Assembly (NCBI GenBank): GCA_903868455.1
Contig: CAIPVK010000149.1
Location: 1-31,859 of the forward strand
Reading direction: 5' to 3'
From: an uncultured Opitutia bacterium
GTDB taxonomy: Bacteria > Verrucomicrobiota > Verrucomicrobiia > Opitutales > UBA953
DNA length: 31,859 nt
Shown piece after piece: positions 23,263 through 31,664 of the stretch. The position numbers and the translations under genes are program-made. Position 1 is the first letter of the stretch; each line of letters opens with the position of its first letter. The notes below the pieces were generated by a model. That model was not told where the DNA came from, did no database searches, and saw only the letters and a list, made by a program, of their open reading frames with translations.

Positions 23263-23784
23263 ATGCCCCCCTGGGCCCCCTGCCCCTTCGAGAAGCTCCA
23301 TCCGTCGCAGTTGAACCGCGACGACGCCTTCTACATGTCGCTCGCCTTCAACCTGGCGATCGACGCCTGGCGCGAGAACGAGGTCCCCATCGGCGCGGTC
23401 ATCGTGGCGGGCGGCGAGGTGATCGGCGCGGCGCACAACGAGATCAAGCGCACCGGCGACCCCACCGCGCACGCCGAGGTCCTCGCCATCACCCAGGCCG
23501 CCCGCCGCATCGGCGACTGGCGGCTCAACGACTGCACCCTCTATGTGACCAAGGAGCCCTGCCCGATGTGCGCGGGCGCGACCATCATGAGCCGCGTCGG
23601 CCGGGCCGTCTGGGGCTGCAACGACCCGAAGATGGGCTGCCTCGGGGGCGCCACCCCCCTCCACGAGGTGAAGGGCCTCGTCCATCGCGTCGCCGTCCAG
23701 GGCGGCGTGCTCGAGGCGCCCTGCCGCGAGATCCTCCAGGCCTACTTCGCCCTCAAGCGCGAGGAACCCTCCGGGGCGGCTTGA
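23263..23784 (+). CDS. tadA: tRNA adenosine(34) deaminase
   Basis: TadA converts the wobble adenosine of tRNA(Arg)ACG to inosine and is essential in most bacteria. The 173-residue product has the zinc deaminase core: His70-Ala-Glu72 (PTAHAEV) and Pro-Cys100-Pro-Met-Cys103 (EPCPMCAGA), with the TadA-type spacing. VPIGAVIV near 44-51 and the RVGRAVWGCNDPKMG segment also fit. An N-terminal extension of about 20 residues (MPPWAPCPFEKLHPSQ) precedes the usual start, and an ATG at 23335 (MSLAFNLAID) is an alternative matching the classical N-terminus. The stop lies inside the TTGACA sequence upstream of the sod gene. Confidence 0.95.
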   Translation: MPPWAPCPFEKLHPSQLNRDDAFYMSLAFNLAIDAWRENEVPIGAVIVAGGEVIGAAHNEIKRTGDPTAHAEVLAITQAARRIGDWRLNDCTLYVTKEPCPMCAGATIMSRVGRAVWGCNDPKMGCLGGATPLHEVKGLVHRVAVQGGVLEAPCREILQAYFALKREEPSGAA

Positions 23785-23815
23785 CACCGTTCGGTCCGCC
23801 CTTCCCGTCTAGGCC
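23781..23815 (+). promoter_or_regulatory. Possible sod promoter overlapping the end of tadA
   Basis: A consensus -35 TTGACA at 23781-23786 overlaps the tadA stop codon. A weak -10-like GTCTAG lies about 20 nt on (23807-23812), right before the sod ATG at 23816, so the transcript would be nearly leaderless. Spacing is longer than ideal. Confidence 0.35.
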
Positions 23816-24556
23816 ATGCGCCGCCGACGCTTCCTGCGCAACGCCGCCCTCGGCCTCGCCTCGGCCGCCCTCGCCCCCCGGCTCCTCGCCGACCCGACTT
23901 CCCGAACCCAAACCATGAGCTACACCCTCGCACCCCTGCCCTACCCCCACGCCGCGCTCGAGCCCCACATCGACGCGCAGACCATGGAGATCCACCACGG
24001 CAAGCACCACAACGCCTACGTGACCAATCTCAACGCCGCCCTCGCCAAGGAGCCCGGCTTCAAGGCGCCCGCGACCGTCGAGGAGCTCATCGCCGACCTC
24101 TCCAAGGTCCCCGAGTCGATCCGCACCGCCGTCCGCAACAACGCCGGCGGCCACGCCAACCACGCCTTCTTCTGGAACTCGCTCTCGCCCTCGGGCGGCG
24201 GCCAGCCCGTCGGCGCGCTCGGCGCGGCGATCACGGCGGCCTTCGGCGGTCTCGACGGCGAGAACGGCCTGAAGGCCAAGTTCAAGGCGGCCGCCACCGG
24301 TCGCTTCGGCTCCGGCTGGGCCTGGCTCATCGTCAAGGCCGACAAGTCGCTCGCCGTGACCTCGACCCCCAACCAGGACAGCCCCCTCATGAGGGGCGTC
24401 GCCGAGGTGACCGGCACCCCGATCCTCGGCCTGGACGTCTGGGAGCACGCCTACTACCTCCGTTACCAGAACCGCCGCCCCGACTACGTCGACGCCTACT
24501 GGAACCTGGTGGACTGGAAGAAGGCCGACGCCCTGTTCGCCGCGGCCACGCGCTGA
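23816..24556 (+). CDS. Superoxide dismutase, Fe/Mn family (Mn-type signature), Tat-like leader
   Basis: A 246-residue protein. The metal ligands are His60 (MEIHHGKHH), His116 (GGHANHAFFW), Asp207 and His211 (DVWEHAYY). GGHANH and the Gln in NQDSPL favour Mn over Fe. The first about 26 residues, MRRRRFLRNAALGLASAALA, look like a twin-arginine signal (RRxFLR then a hydrophobic run), so the folded metalloprotein could be exported. An in-frame ATG at 23915 (MSYTLAPLPYPH) matches the exact start of cytosolic MnSOD and could give a second product. It is followed by a terminator hairpin. Confidence 0.95.
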   Translation: MRRRRFLRNAALGLASAALAPRLLADPTSRTQTMSYTLAPLPYPHAALEPHIDAQTMEIHHGKHHNAYVTNLNAALAKEPGFKAPATVEELIADLSKVPESIRTAVRNNAGGHANHAFFWNSLSPSGGGQPVGALGAAITAAFGGLDGENGLKAKFKAAATGRFGSGWAWLIVKADKSLAVTSTPNQDSPLMRGVAEVTGTPILGLDVWEHAYYLRYQNRRPDYVDAYWNLVDWKKADALFAAATR

Positions 24557-24579
24557 ACCCGGGCTCCATCGACCGCAAC

Positions 24580-24607
24580 GGGCGGGCCCTCGGGCCCGCC
24601 CTTCGCT
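24580..24607 (+). terminator. Terminator-like hairpin after the superoxide dismutase gene
   Basis: GGGCGGGCC-CTCG-GGCCCGCCC (24580-24601) is a perfect 9-bp stem with a 4-nt loop, starting 24 nt past the stop codon. The following TTCGCTT is only a weak U tract, so termination efficiency is uncertain. Confidence 0.65.
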
Positions 24608-24643
24608 TGCCATGGGGGCGGGAGGCGCCCATGCTCACGGGCG

Positions 24644-25510
24644 ATGTCCCGCGTCCCGGCCATCCTCGCGCTCCTCGCCGTCGCCACCGCGTCGGCGCAG
24701 ACGCCCCCGCCCCCCAAGGTCAGCGGCTACCGCGTGACCACCGAGGGCGGCGTCGAGGGCACGCGCACCTACCGCTACGACGACCAAGGCCGACCGGTAG
24801 ACGCGCCGCGACGGACGGATACCGGCGCCTCCGTCGTCCCGACGCCCGCCGCGCCGACGCGGCCCGGCGCCGCCCCGACGTCCGCCGCCCCGGCGGCGGC
24901 TCCCGCCCCCGGCCGCGGCATGACCACCGCCGACGGACGCACCCTTCCCTTCCAGGTCAGCGGAGCGACGGGCAAGGGCGTGGACGGCACGGTCGACGCC
25001 GACAGCGCCCTGCGCGACTTCGGCCGACCGAGCGACCTGCTTGAGAACCGGTTCCCCACGACGATGGCGGACCTCTCCACCGACCCCCGCTTCTCGACCT
25101 CCCAGACCCTGCCGCTCGAGCGCTGGAGCGGACGCTTGAGCGGCGTCGGCTCGCGCCGGGCCGACATCGAGCTGGGCGACACCCTCGGGGCGGAGGTGCG
25201 CTCGAAGGACACCATCGACATCAAGGCTGTCGAGCGGACGACCTCGCCTTGGTCGCGCGCCGAGACCCGGCCGTCGAACTGGGACGAGCGCCTCGGCGAG
25301 TCCTGGGAGCCGGGCGGTCGCCGCGTCTCCCGCGACGAGGTCTCCACCATGGGCACCCGGGCCGTCTCCGGCGAGGCGCGCCGCCTGGAGCAGCTGTCCA
25401 TGCAGGACATCAACCGCTACCAGTTCCGCCGGGCCCGCTCCGACCAGCCCGGCCTGCCGGTGGTCAACCCCGGGTCCGAGGGTGTGCGGAACACCCTGCG
25501 CGCGCCCTGA
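24644..25510 (+). CDS. Exported hypothetical protein
   Basis: A 288-residue protein of no family I recognise. It has a signal peptide (MSRVPAILALLAVATASAQT, cleavage near 19). Residues about 20-60 contain a short beta-like segment, VSGYRVTTEGGVEGTRTYRYDDQGRPV (quoted in part: GYRVTTEGGVEGTRTYRY), followed by a low-complexity Ala/Pro/Thr linker (about 63-92). The remaining about 195 residues are polar, rich in Arg, Ser, Asp and Thr, and include ERWSGRLSGVGSRRADIEL and LEQLSMQDINRYQFRRAR. There are no cysteines and no membrane segment beyond the leader, so it is probably periplasmic. The gene has normal GC-rich codon use, so it looks resident, not recently acquired. It precedes the kinase-like gene by 53 nt. 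Confidence 0.7.
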   Translation: MSRVPAILALLAVATASAQTPPPPKVSGYRVTTEGGVEGTRTYRYDDQGRPVDAPRRTDTGASVVPTPAAPTRPGAAPTSAAPAAAPAPGRGMTTADGRTLPFQVSGATGKGVDGTVDADSALRDFGRPSDLLENRFPTTMADLSTDPRFSTSQTLPLERWSGRLSGVGSRRADIELGDTLGAEVRSKDTIDIKAVERTTSPWSRAETRPSNWDERLGESWEPGGRRVSRDEVSTMGTRAVSGEARRLEQLSMQDINRYQFRRARSDQPGLPVVNPGSEGVRNTLRAP

Positions 25511-25563
25511 CCTTTTGGCTCGCCCGCCTCGGCGGCGCGGGCTTGCCTCCGACCCTTGCCACG

Positions 25564-26760
25564 ATGAGCGACCCCGCCCCGCAGACGCCCCCGGCCGTGA
25601 GCGACCTCGAGATCAAGGACGCCGCCCTGATCTTCGAGTCCGTCTGGTCCGCCCTCGAGCGCGAGCGCGGCCGGGAGAACATGGCCTTCCCCGAGGAGAT
25701 CCTCTGGCTCAACGGCGCCCCCGGCGCGGGCAAGGGCACGAACACCGAGTTCATCCTCAAGTCGCGCGACTACACCAGCCAGCCCATCGTGGTCAGCGAC
25801 CTGCTCTCCAGCCCCGAGGCGCGCAAGCGCATCGACGCCGGCATGCTCGTGGGCGACCGCGAGGTCATCGAGCTCCTCCTGCGCCGCCTGCTCGAGCCCG
25901 CCTTCGCCACCGGCGCGGTGGTCGACGGCTTCCCGCGCTCGCTCGTCCAGGTGGAGTGCCTCAAGCTCCTCTTCGCCCGCCTCAACGACCTGCGGCGCGA
26001 GTTCCTGCAGACCCCGCACGCCGAGCGCTTCCCCCGCCCGCGCTTCCACATCCTCGTCCTGTTCGTCGACGAGAACGAGTCCGTCCGCCGCCAGCTGCGG
26101 CGCGGCAAGGAGGCCCAGGAATACAACCGGCGGGCGAAGGCCGACGGCGCCCCGCAGGTCGAGGTCCGCAAGACCGACCTCGACGCGGAGGCCGCCCGCA
26201 ACCGCTACCGCGTCTTCAAGGAGCGCACCTACGACCCCCTCCAGACGCTGCGCGACATCTTCCACTACCACCTCATCAACGCCCACGGCACGCTGGCGGA
26301 GGTGCAGGCCCGCATCGTCAAGGAGCTGCAGTACCAGAGCTCGCTCGAGCTCGGCGGCGAGACCCACGACCGCATCGCCGGCATCCCCCTCGCGAGCGAG
26401 ATCGTCCAGCACGCCCGGCAGGACCTCGTGCGCCGCCTCGACGGCTACGCCGAGCGCCACCCCGAGCTCTTCCGCTCGGTGGTCGACCTCATCCGCGAGA
26501 AGTTCGTCCCCATCATCCGCTCGCACGCCATCTCGGGCATGGCCCACGTCAACTCCGAGACCCCGCTCCTCGAGGACCCCCTGGCCATCTCGATGTTCAT
26601 CGACATCTTCTCGGAGCGCGGCTTCCACGCCGTCGTCGACCTCCACCGCATCGAGGTCCCCGAGCACGTCGACCTCGCCACCGGCGCCGTCCGCCAGCGC
26701 GTGAAGAAGGTCTACCGGGTGTCCATCCGCTTCCAGGGCTCCGAGATCCGCCGCGGCTGA
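25564..26760 (+). CDS. Adenylate-kinase-like nucleoside monophosphate kinase with long C-terminal domain
   Basis: A 398-residue P-loop kinase. Walker A GAPGAGKGT is at residues 51-59, the NMP-binding/DGFPRS motif at 121-126, and the LID-type region RRQLRRGKEAQEYNRR near 177-192. Adenylate kinases are about 215 residues; here the kinase part spans about 40-255, and an extra about 140 residues (GGETHDRIAGIPLASEIVQHARQDLV, quoted in part as GIPLASEIVQHARQDLV; SGMAHVNSETPLLEDPLAIS; VYRVSIRFQGSEI) follow with no family I recognise. An N-terminal extension also precedes the P-loop. It may phosphorylate a nucleotide or another small substrate. The next gene starts 18 nt downstream, so the two form an operon. 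Confidence 0.8.
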   Translation: MSDPAPQTPPAVSDLEIKDAALIFESVWSALERERGRENMAFPEEILWLNGAPGAGKGTNTEFILKSRDYTSQPIVVSDLLSSPEARKRIDAGMLVGDREVIELLLRRLLEPAFATGAVVDGFPRSLVQVECLKLLFARLNDLRREFLQTPHAERFPRPRFHILVLFVDENESVRRQLRRGKEAQEYNRRAKADGAPQVEVRKTDLDAEAARNRYRVFKERTYDPLQTLRDIFHYHLINAHGTLAEVQARIVKELQYQSSLELGGETHDRIAGIPLASEIVQHARQDLVRRLDGYAERHPELFRSVVDLIREKFVPIIRSHAISGMAHVNSETPLLEDPLAISMFIDIFSERGFHAVVDLHRIEVPEHVDLATGAVRQRVKKVYRVSIRFQGSEIRRG

Positions 26761-26778
26761 GCCGGGGCGCGCGCCGCC

Positions 26779-28167
26779 ATGCCCAGCCTCGAGACCCTCC
26801 GCGCCCGGCTGCTCGACCAGCCGCTCTTCGAGGGCAAGGCCTGGCGCCTCTCGCCCGAGGCCTGGCCCCTGACGGCCGCGCAGGTGGCGGAGCTGAGGCG
26901 CATCGGCGACGCCTGCCTGGGCTACCACCGCGCCCTCGAGCGCCTCTACACCCGCTCGTTCCAGGACAAGCGCCTGCTCCGCAACGGCGAGCTCCGCGCG
27001 CCGTGGGTGGCCGACTACCTCGACCGCCACAAGCCCGCCGGGCTCGTCGCCCACAGCCGCCATCGCGCGACCAAGGGGCAGCTGCCCGCCGTGCTCCGGC
27101 CCGACCTCCTGCTGACCGACCACGGCTTCATGCTGACCGAGCTCGACAGCGTGCCGGGCGGCGTCGGACTCACCGCCTACCTCAGCGCCACCTACGCCGC
27201 CGACACCCCGGGCATCGTCGGCGGCGACGACATGGCGGGCCGATTCCACGCCGCGCTCGCCGGGCTCGTCCCCGCGGTCGCCCACCCGACCGTGGCGATC
27301 GTCGTCTCCGACGAGTCCGCGACCTACCGCCCGGAGTTCGAGTGGCTGGCCGCCACGCTGCGCGCCCGGGGCAAGGACACCTGGGTCGTCCACCCCGCCG
27401 ACCTCATGACGCTCGGGAGCGACGTCTGCGTGCCGGTCGACGGCGCCCCGCGCAAGGTCGACCTCGTCTACCGCTTCTTCGAGCTCTTCGACCTCGCCAA
27501 CGTCCGGGGGGCGGACGGCCTCCTCGGGGCCGTCGAGCAGGGCACCGTCGCGGTCACGCCGCCGATGCGCGCCTTCCAGGAGGAGAAGCTCGGCCTCGCC
27601 CTCCTCCACCACCCCGTCCTCGCCGCCTACTGGCGCGAGAACCTGCCCGAGGACCAGCACGAGACGCTGCTGCGCATCGTGCCGCGCACCTGGATCATGG
27701 AGCGGACGGCGCTCCCGCCGACCGCCGTGCTCCACGCCCCGTCGGTCGACGGCAAGCCCATCCGCGACTGGGCCGAGCTCGCCACGGCCTCCCAGCGTGA
27801 GCGCAACCTCATCATCAAGGCGAGCGGCTTCCACGAGACCGCCTGGGGCGCGCGCAGCGTCACCCTCGGCAGCGACGTCTCGCGCGAGGCCTGGCTCGAG
27901 GCGATCGAGGACGCCCTCGACCCGGAGAACGAGACCCTGCACATCCTCCAGGACTACCACAAGCCGGCTCGCCTGACCCACCCGGTCTACCGCGAGGACG
28001 GCTCGGTCGCCCCCATGGAGGGGCGCCTGCGGCTCTGCCCCTACTACTTCGTCGAGGGCGAGGCCACCGCGCTCTCCGGCGTCCTCGCCACCTTCTGCCC
28101 CGCCGACAAGAAGATCATCCACGGCATGAAGGACGCCGCCCTCCTGCCCTGCCGCCAGGTCGGATGA
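26779..28167 (+). CDS. ATP-grasp-like protein of unknown function
   Basis: A 462-residue cytoplasmic protein. I see weak ATP-grasp hallmarks rather than a named family: ELDSVPGGVG near residues 121-130, a VDLVYRFFELFD strand-helix near 228-239, and LIIKASGFHETAWGA near 344-358, where the Lys-containing strand resembles the ATP-binding beta-strand. Some glutathionylspermidine-synthase-like proteins have comparable segments. The acidic residues expected to bind magnesium cannot be assigned with confidence. It has no signal peptide. Its coupling to the kinase-like gene suggests a two-step modification of a shared substrate, which is inference. Confidence 0.55.
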   Translation: MPSLETLRARLLDQPLFEGKAWRLSPEAWPLTAAQVAELRRIGDACLGYHRALERLYTRSFQDKRLLRNGELRAPWVADYLDRHKPAGLVAHSRHRATKGQLPAVLRPDLLLTDHGFMLTELDSVPGGVGLTAYLSATYAADTPGIVGGDDMAGRFHAALAGLVPAVAHPTVAIVVSDESATYRPEFEWLAATLRARGKDTWVVHPADLMTLGSDVCVPVDGAPRKVDLVYRFFELFDLANVRGADGLLGAVEQGTVAVTPPMRAFQEEKLGLALLHHPVLAAYWRENLPEDQHETLLRIVPRTWIMERTALPPTAVLHAPSVDGKPIRDWAELATASQRERNLIIKASGFHETAWGARSVTLGSDVSREAWLEAIEDALDPENETLHILQDYHKPARLTHPVYREDGSVAPMEGRLRLCPYYFVEGEATALSGVLATFCPADKKIIHGMKDAALLPCRQVG

Positions 28168-28178
28168 TTTGGGCTTCT

Positions 28179-28196
28179 GCCCGGCGTCGGCCGGGC
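28179..28196 (+). terminator. GC hairpin between the ATP-grasp-like gene and the esterase gene
   Basis: GCCCGGC-GTCG-GCCGGGC is a perfect 7-bp stem 11 nt past the stop. It is followed by TAAGGTGCGGC and the next ATG, without a T tract, so it may be a weak terminator or a promoter-proximal structure. Confidence 0.35.
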
Positions 28197-28207
28197 TAAG
28201 GTGCGGC

Positions 28208-29452
28208 ATGCGCCTGCGCTCCCTCCTCCTTCCCTTGGCCGGCCTGCTCGTCGCCGGAGGCATCCTGCTCGCCCTGCTCGAGCCCGCCGACCGCGACCGC
28301 CTGCTGGGTCGGTCCGCGTCGCCCGCGGCGCCCGCCGGTCCTGAGGCGCCCGCCGCGCCCGCGCCCGCCGCGGTCGCCGACGGGCCCGGACGCGCCGAGG
28401 CCGAGCAGGCAGTCGCCGCGGCCTGGGCCAAGCGCGCCGAGGCGCTGCGTCCGGAGCTCGAGGCCGAGTGGAAGGCCCGGACCATCGCCCAGGGCGGGAA
28501 GTCGCTGCGCTGGCTCGAGCGCCGCTTCGGCGAGAAGCCCGCCGGCGGCTGGAACCTCTTCATCTCGATGCACGGCGGCGGCGGCGCCCCGCCGCAGGTC
28601 AACGACCAACAGTGGCGCAACCAGATCCGCCTCTACCAGCACCCGGGATCGATCTTCGTCGCGCCGCGCGCGCCCACCGACACCTGGAACCTCTGGCACG
28701 AGGGCCACATCGACGGCCTGTTCGACCGCCTCATCGCCGCCGCCGTCGTCACCCAGGGCGTCAACCCCGACCGCGTCTACCTGCTCGGCTACTCCGCGGG
28801 CGGCGACGGCGTCTACCAGCTCGCGCCCCGCATAGCCGACCGCTTCGCCGCCGCCTCCATGATGGCGGGTCACCCCAACGGGGCCTCCCCGCTGGGCCTG
28901 CGCAACCTACCCTTCGCCATCTGGTGCGGGGCGCAGGATAGCGCCTATGATCGCAACACGATCGCCGGCGAGCGCCTGGCCGAGCTCGCGACGCTGGCCG
29001 CCGCCGACGCGGGCGGTTACCTCCACTCGGGCAAGGTCGTGCCGGGCAAGGGGCATTGGATGGACCTCGAGGACGCGGCCGCCGTGCCTTGGATGGCGGG
29101 CTTCACGCGCGACCCCTGGCCCAAGACCGTCGTGTGGTGCCAGGACGACGTCCTGCACCGCCGCTTCTACTGGCTCGAGATCCCCGAGGGGGTCGACGTC
29201 GACGCCGGCGAGGTCGTGCGCGCCAAGGTGGACGGACAGGTCATCTCGCTCGAGACCACCCATCTGCGCGACCTCACCCTGCGCCTCTCCGACAAGCTCC
29301 TCGACCTCGACCGGCCCGTCACCGTGAAGGCCAAGGGCAAGGTCGTCTTCGAGGGCAAGGTCCGTCGCTCCCCCGCCGCCATCGAGGCCTCGCTGCTCGG
29401 CCGCCCCGACCCCTCGTCGGCCGCGACCGCCGAGCTGACGCTCGCCTGGTGA
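28208..29452 (+). CDS. Exported or membrane-anchored alpha/beta hydrolase (PHB-depolymerase/LpqC-like)
   Basis: A 414-residue protein. An N-terminal hydrophobic segment (MRLRSLLLPLAGLLVAGGIL) is a signal peptide or anchor, followed by an Ala/Pro-rich linker to about residue 62. The hydrolase core has FISMHGGGGAP (oxyanion region, about 117-127), the nucleophile Ser196 in GYSAGGDG, and the probable catalytic His283 in GKGHWMD. The last about 100 residues form a separate beta-rich domain (WLEIPEGVDVDAGEVVRAKV; LRLSDKLLDLDRPVTV), as in several secreted esterases. The substrate is unknown. It is the fourth alpha/beta hydrolase domain of this window. A start at 28208 sets the signal sequence; the longer frame adds none. 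Confidence 0.82.
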   Translation: MRLRSLLLPLAGLLVAGGILLALLEPADRDRLLGRSASPAAPAGPEAPAAPAPAAVADGPGRAEAEQAVAAAWAKRAEALRPELEAEWKARTIAQGGKSLRWLERRFGEKPAGGWNLFISMHGGGGAPPQVNDQQWRNQIRLYQHPGSIFVAPRAPTDTWNLWHEGHIDGLFDRLIAAAVVTQGVNPDRVYLLGYSAGGDGVYQLAPRIADRFAAASMMAGHPNGASPLGLRNLPFAIWCGAQDSAYDRNTIAGERLAELATLAAADAGGYLHSGKVVPGKGHWMDLEDAAAVPWMAGFTRDPWPKTVVWCQDDVLHRRFYWLEIPEGVDVDAGEVVRAKVDGQVISLETTHLRDLTLRLSDKLLDLDRPVTVKAKGKVVFEGKVRRSPAAIEASLLGRPDPSSAATAELTLAW

Positions 29453-29460
29453 GCATTAGG

Positions 29461-29489
29461 CTTTAAGCCCCGGCGGCGGCGCTTAGGGT
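29461..29489 (+). promoter_or_regulatory. Possible promoter of the dsbD-like gene
   Basis: CTTTAA (29461-29466), 17 nt, then TAGGGT (29484-29489), 6 nt before the ATG at 29496. The esterase gene has the same layout: CTTCTG-N17-TAAGGT, 5 nt before its ATG. The small palindrome GGCTTTAAGCC (29459-29469) overlaps the -35 position. Confidence 0.3.
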
Positions 29490-29495
29490 TCGACC

Positions 29496-31664
29496 ATGCG
29501 CCTCATCGCGTTCCTCGCCTCCCTCGCCGCCCCCCTGCTCGCGCAATTCCAGCCGCAGCCCGCGCGGACCGAGGTCGCCCTCGTCGCCCTCGACAGCCAC
29601 GCCGTTCCCGGCGGCGAGCTGAGGCTCGCCCTGCGCTTCCGCAGCGAGCCCAAGTTCCACATCTACTGGAGGAACCCGGGGGACGCCGGACAGGCGCCGA
29701 CTTGGAAGTGGCTGGAGGACGGCGGGATCGCCTTCGACGGCGCGGTCGGCTGGCCGGCGCCGATCCGCTACGACCAGTCGGGCGTCATGAACTTCGTGCA
29801 CGAGGGCGAGACCCATCTCTTCCTCAAGGGCAAGGTCCCCGCCGACGCCTCCGGCTCCCTGCGCCTGCGGGCCAAGGTCGAGTGGCTGGAGTGCGACGAC
29901 GCCGGATGCTACCCTCAGGAGGGCGAGGTCGCCCTCGTCATCCCCGTCGGCGCATCCTCCCAACCGACGATTCCCGCGGGCGCGCGCGCCTCGCTCGACC
30001 GCGTGCCGAGCGAGACCCTGACGGTGCGCGGACGCCTCTCGGCCGACGGACGTTCCCTGCGCGTCACCCAGGAGCTCGCCGGCGGCTCGCTGGCGCCGGT
30101 CGTCGGCCCCCTCGCCTTCTTCCCCGAGCGCAACTTCGTCGCGCCCGCCACGACCTTCGGCCCCATGGCCATGACCGCCGCGCCGGCCGGAGCCGACGGC
30201 AAGCCGCGCGCCCTCGCCTTCTCGAACCTCAGCCTGAAGGACGCTCCCGAGGGGCTCGCGGACGGCCCCCTCGGCTATGTCGCGGAGGTGAGGGACAAGC
30301 GGACCGGCGGCACCCGCTGGGTCCAGGTACGCATCGAGCTGGAGACGCCGGCCTCGGGTGGCGCCGCCAAGCCCGCCGAGGACTCGACCGCGCCCAAGCC
30401 GACCGACGCCCGACCGACGGCCAAGCCCGCGGGGACCGACGGCCCGACCTGGACGCCGTGGTCGCCCGAGGCACAGGCCAAGGCGCTCGCCGAGGGGCGC
30501 ACCGTCTACGTCGACTTCACCGCGCGCTGGTGCGCCACCTGCCAGGTCAACAAGCGCGTCTACGACGACGCCCTGCGCGCCGATCTGGCCAAGGCGGGCG
30601 TCGTCCTGATGCGCGCCGACTGGGACCGGCGCGACGAGGTCATCCGCGCCGAGCTCGCGACCTACGGCCGCCAGGGCATCCCGCTCAACGTCTTCCTGCG
30701 CGCGGGCGCCGAGCCCGTCGTCCTGCCCGAGATCCTCACGGCCCAGCTCGTGCGCGACGGCCTCGCGGCCTCGCTCACGGGAGCCCGCCTGAAGGTAGCC
30801 TCGGAAGATTCCCAGGTCTCCGCGGCCTGGATGCTCCTGCTGGCCTTGGTCGGCGGCGCCGTGCTCAACCTGATGCCCTGCGTCTTTCCCGTCATCGGCC
30901 TGAAGGTCCTGGGCTTCGCCGGGCAGGCCGGCGGCGACCGCGCCGTCGCCGTGCGCCAGTCGCTCGCCTACGCGACCGGCGTCCTCGTCAGCTTCCTCGC
31001 GCTCGGCGCCGTCATCCTCGGCCTGAAGGCGGGCGGCGAGGCGGTCGGCTGGGGCTTCCAGATGCAATCCCCGGGCTTCGTGCTCGGCACCGCCGCCCTG
31101 ATGGTCGTCCTCGGCATGTCGCTCGCCGGCGCCTTCGAGATCGGCACCGGCCTCGCCAGCGCCGCGGGCGCCAAGGGCGACTCGGGAGCCTTCCTCTCCG
31201 GCGTGCTCGCCACCGCCGTCGCCACACCCTGCACCGCGCCCGGACTCGGCGCCGCCCTCGGCTACGCGCTCGACGCGCGCCGCGGTCCCGCCGAGACGCT
31301 GCTCTTCTTCGCCGTGACCGGCCTCGGCATGGCCCTGCCCTACGTCCTGCTCGTCGCCTGGCCGGCGCTCGGCCGACGCCTGCCCAAACCCGGCGAGTGG
31401 ATGGAGACGCTCAAGCAGGCCATGGCCTTCCCGCTCTTCGCCTACGCCGTCTACCTGTTGTGGGTGCTGGGCGCGCAGGTGACCGACGCCGCCTGGGTGC
31501 GCGACGCCTCGCTCGGCCTCGTGCTCCTCGCCGCCTGCTGCTGGGCTTGGGGACGCTGGGGCGCGCCGCACCGCGGCGAGCGCGAGCGGCTATGGGGACG
31601 GGCGCTGGCCGCAGGCTTGGGTGTCGCCACGCTGGCCCACCTGTATCACGGGCTGCCGTCCTGA
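29496..31664 (+). CDS. DsbD-family thiol:disulfide interchange protein with thioredoxin domain before the membrane domain
   Basis: DsbD carries electrons from cytosolic thioredoxin to periplasmic proteins. The 722-residue product has a signal peptide (about 1-16), an nDsbD domain (about 20-290) with Cys133 and Cys138, a Pro/Ala-rich linker, a thioredoxin domain (about 320-430) with WCATC (Cys346/Cys349), then eight membrane segments (about 443-720) with Cys462 in MPCVFPV and Cys579 in TPCTAPG. All six redox cysteines are present. E. coli DsbD instead has nDsbD, membrane, then thioredoxin. It could reduce the exported WCGWC protein at 9.1 kb. Its 3' end overlaps the next, convergent gene by 19 nt. 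Confidence 0.9.
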   Translation: MRLIAFLASLAAPLLAQFQPQPARTEVALVALDSHAVPGGELRLALRFRSEPKFHIYWRNPGDAGQAPTWKWLEDGGIAFDGAVGWPAPIRYDQSGVMNFVHEGETHLFLKGKVPADASGSLRLRAKVEWLECDDAGCYPQEGEVALVIPVGASSQPTIPAGARASLDRVPSETLTVRGRLSADGRSLRVTQELAGGSLAPVVGPLAFFPERNFVAPATTFGPMAMTAAPAGADGKPRALAFSNLSLKDAPEGLADGPLGYVAEVRDKRTGGTRWVQVRIELETPASGGAAKPAEDSTAPKPTDARPTAKPAGTDGPTWTPWSPEAQAKALAEGRTVYVDFTARWCATCQVNKRVYDDALRADLAKAGVVLMRADWDRRDEVIRAELATYGRQGIPLNVFLRAGAEPVVLPEILTAQLVRDGLAASLTGARLKVASEDSQVSAAWMLLLALVGGAVLNLMPCVFPVIGLKVLGFAGQAGGDRAVAVRQSLAYATGVLVSFLALGAVILGLKAGGEAVGWGFQMQSPGFVLGTAALMVVLGMSLAGAFEIGTGLASAAGAKGDSGAFLSGVLATAVATPCTAPGLGAALGYALDARRGPAETLLFFAVTGLGMALPYVLLVAWPALGRRLPKPGEWMETLKQAMAFPLFAYAVYLLWVLGAQVTDAAWVRDASLGLVLLAACCWAWGRWGAPHRGERERLWGRALAAGLGVATLAHLYHGLPS

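Noticed and set aside
25417..28620. A 1067-codon open frame on the minus strand opposite the kinase-like, ATP-grasp-like and esterase genes
   Set aside because: Its sequence is Gly/Ala/Val/Arg-biased with no motif, as expected for the antisense frame of GC-rich genes; the plus-strand frames have recognisable domains.
29463..31571. A 702-codon open frame on the minus strand opposite the dsbD-like gene
   Set aside because: It is an antisense shadow of a strongly supported membrane protein gene, with repetitive low-complexity composition.
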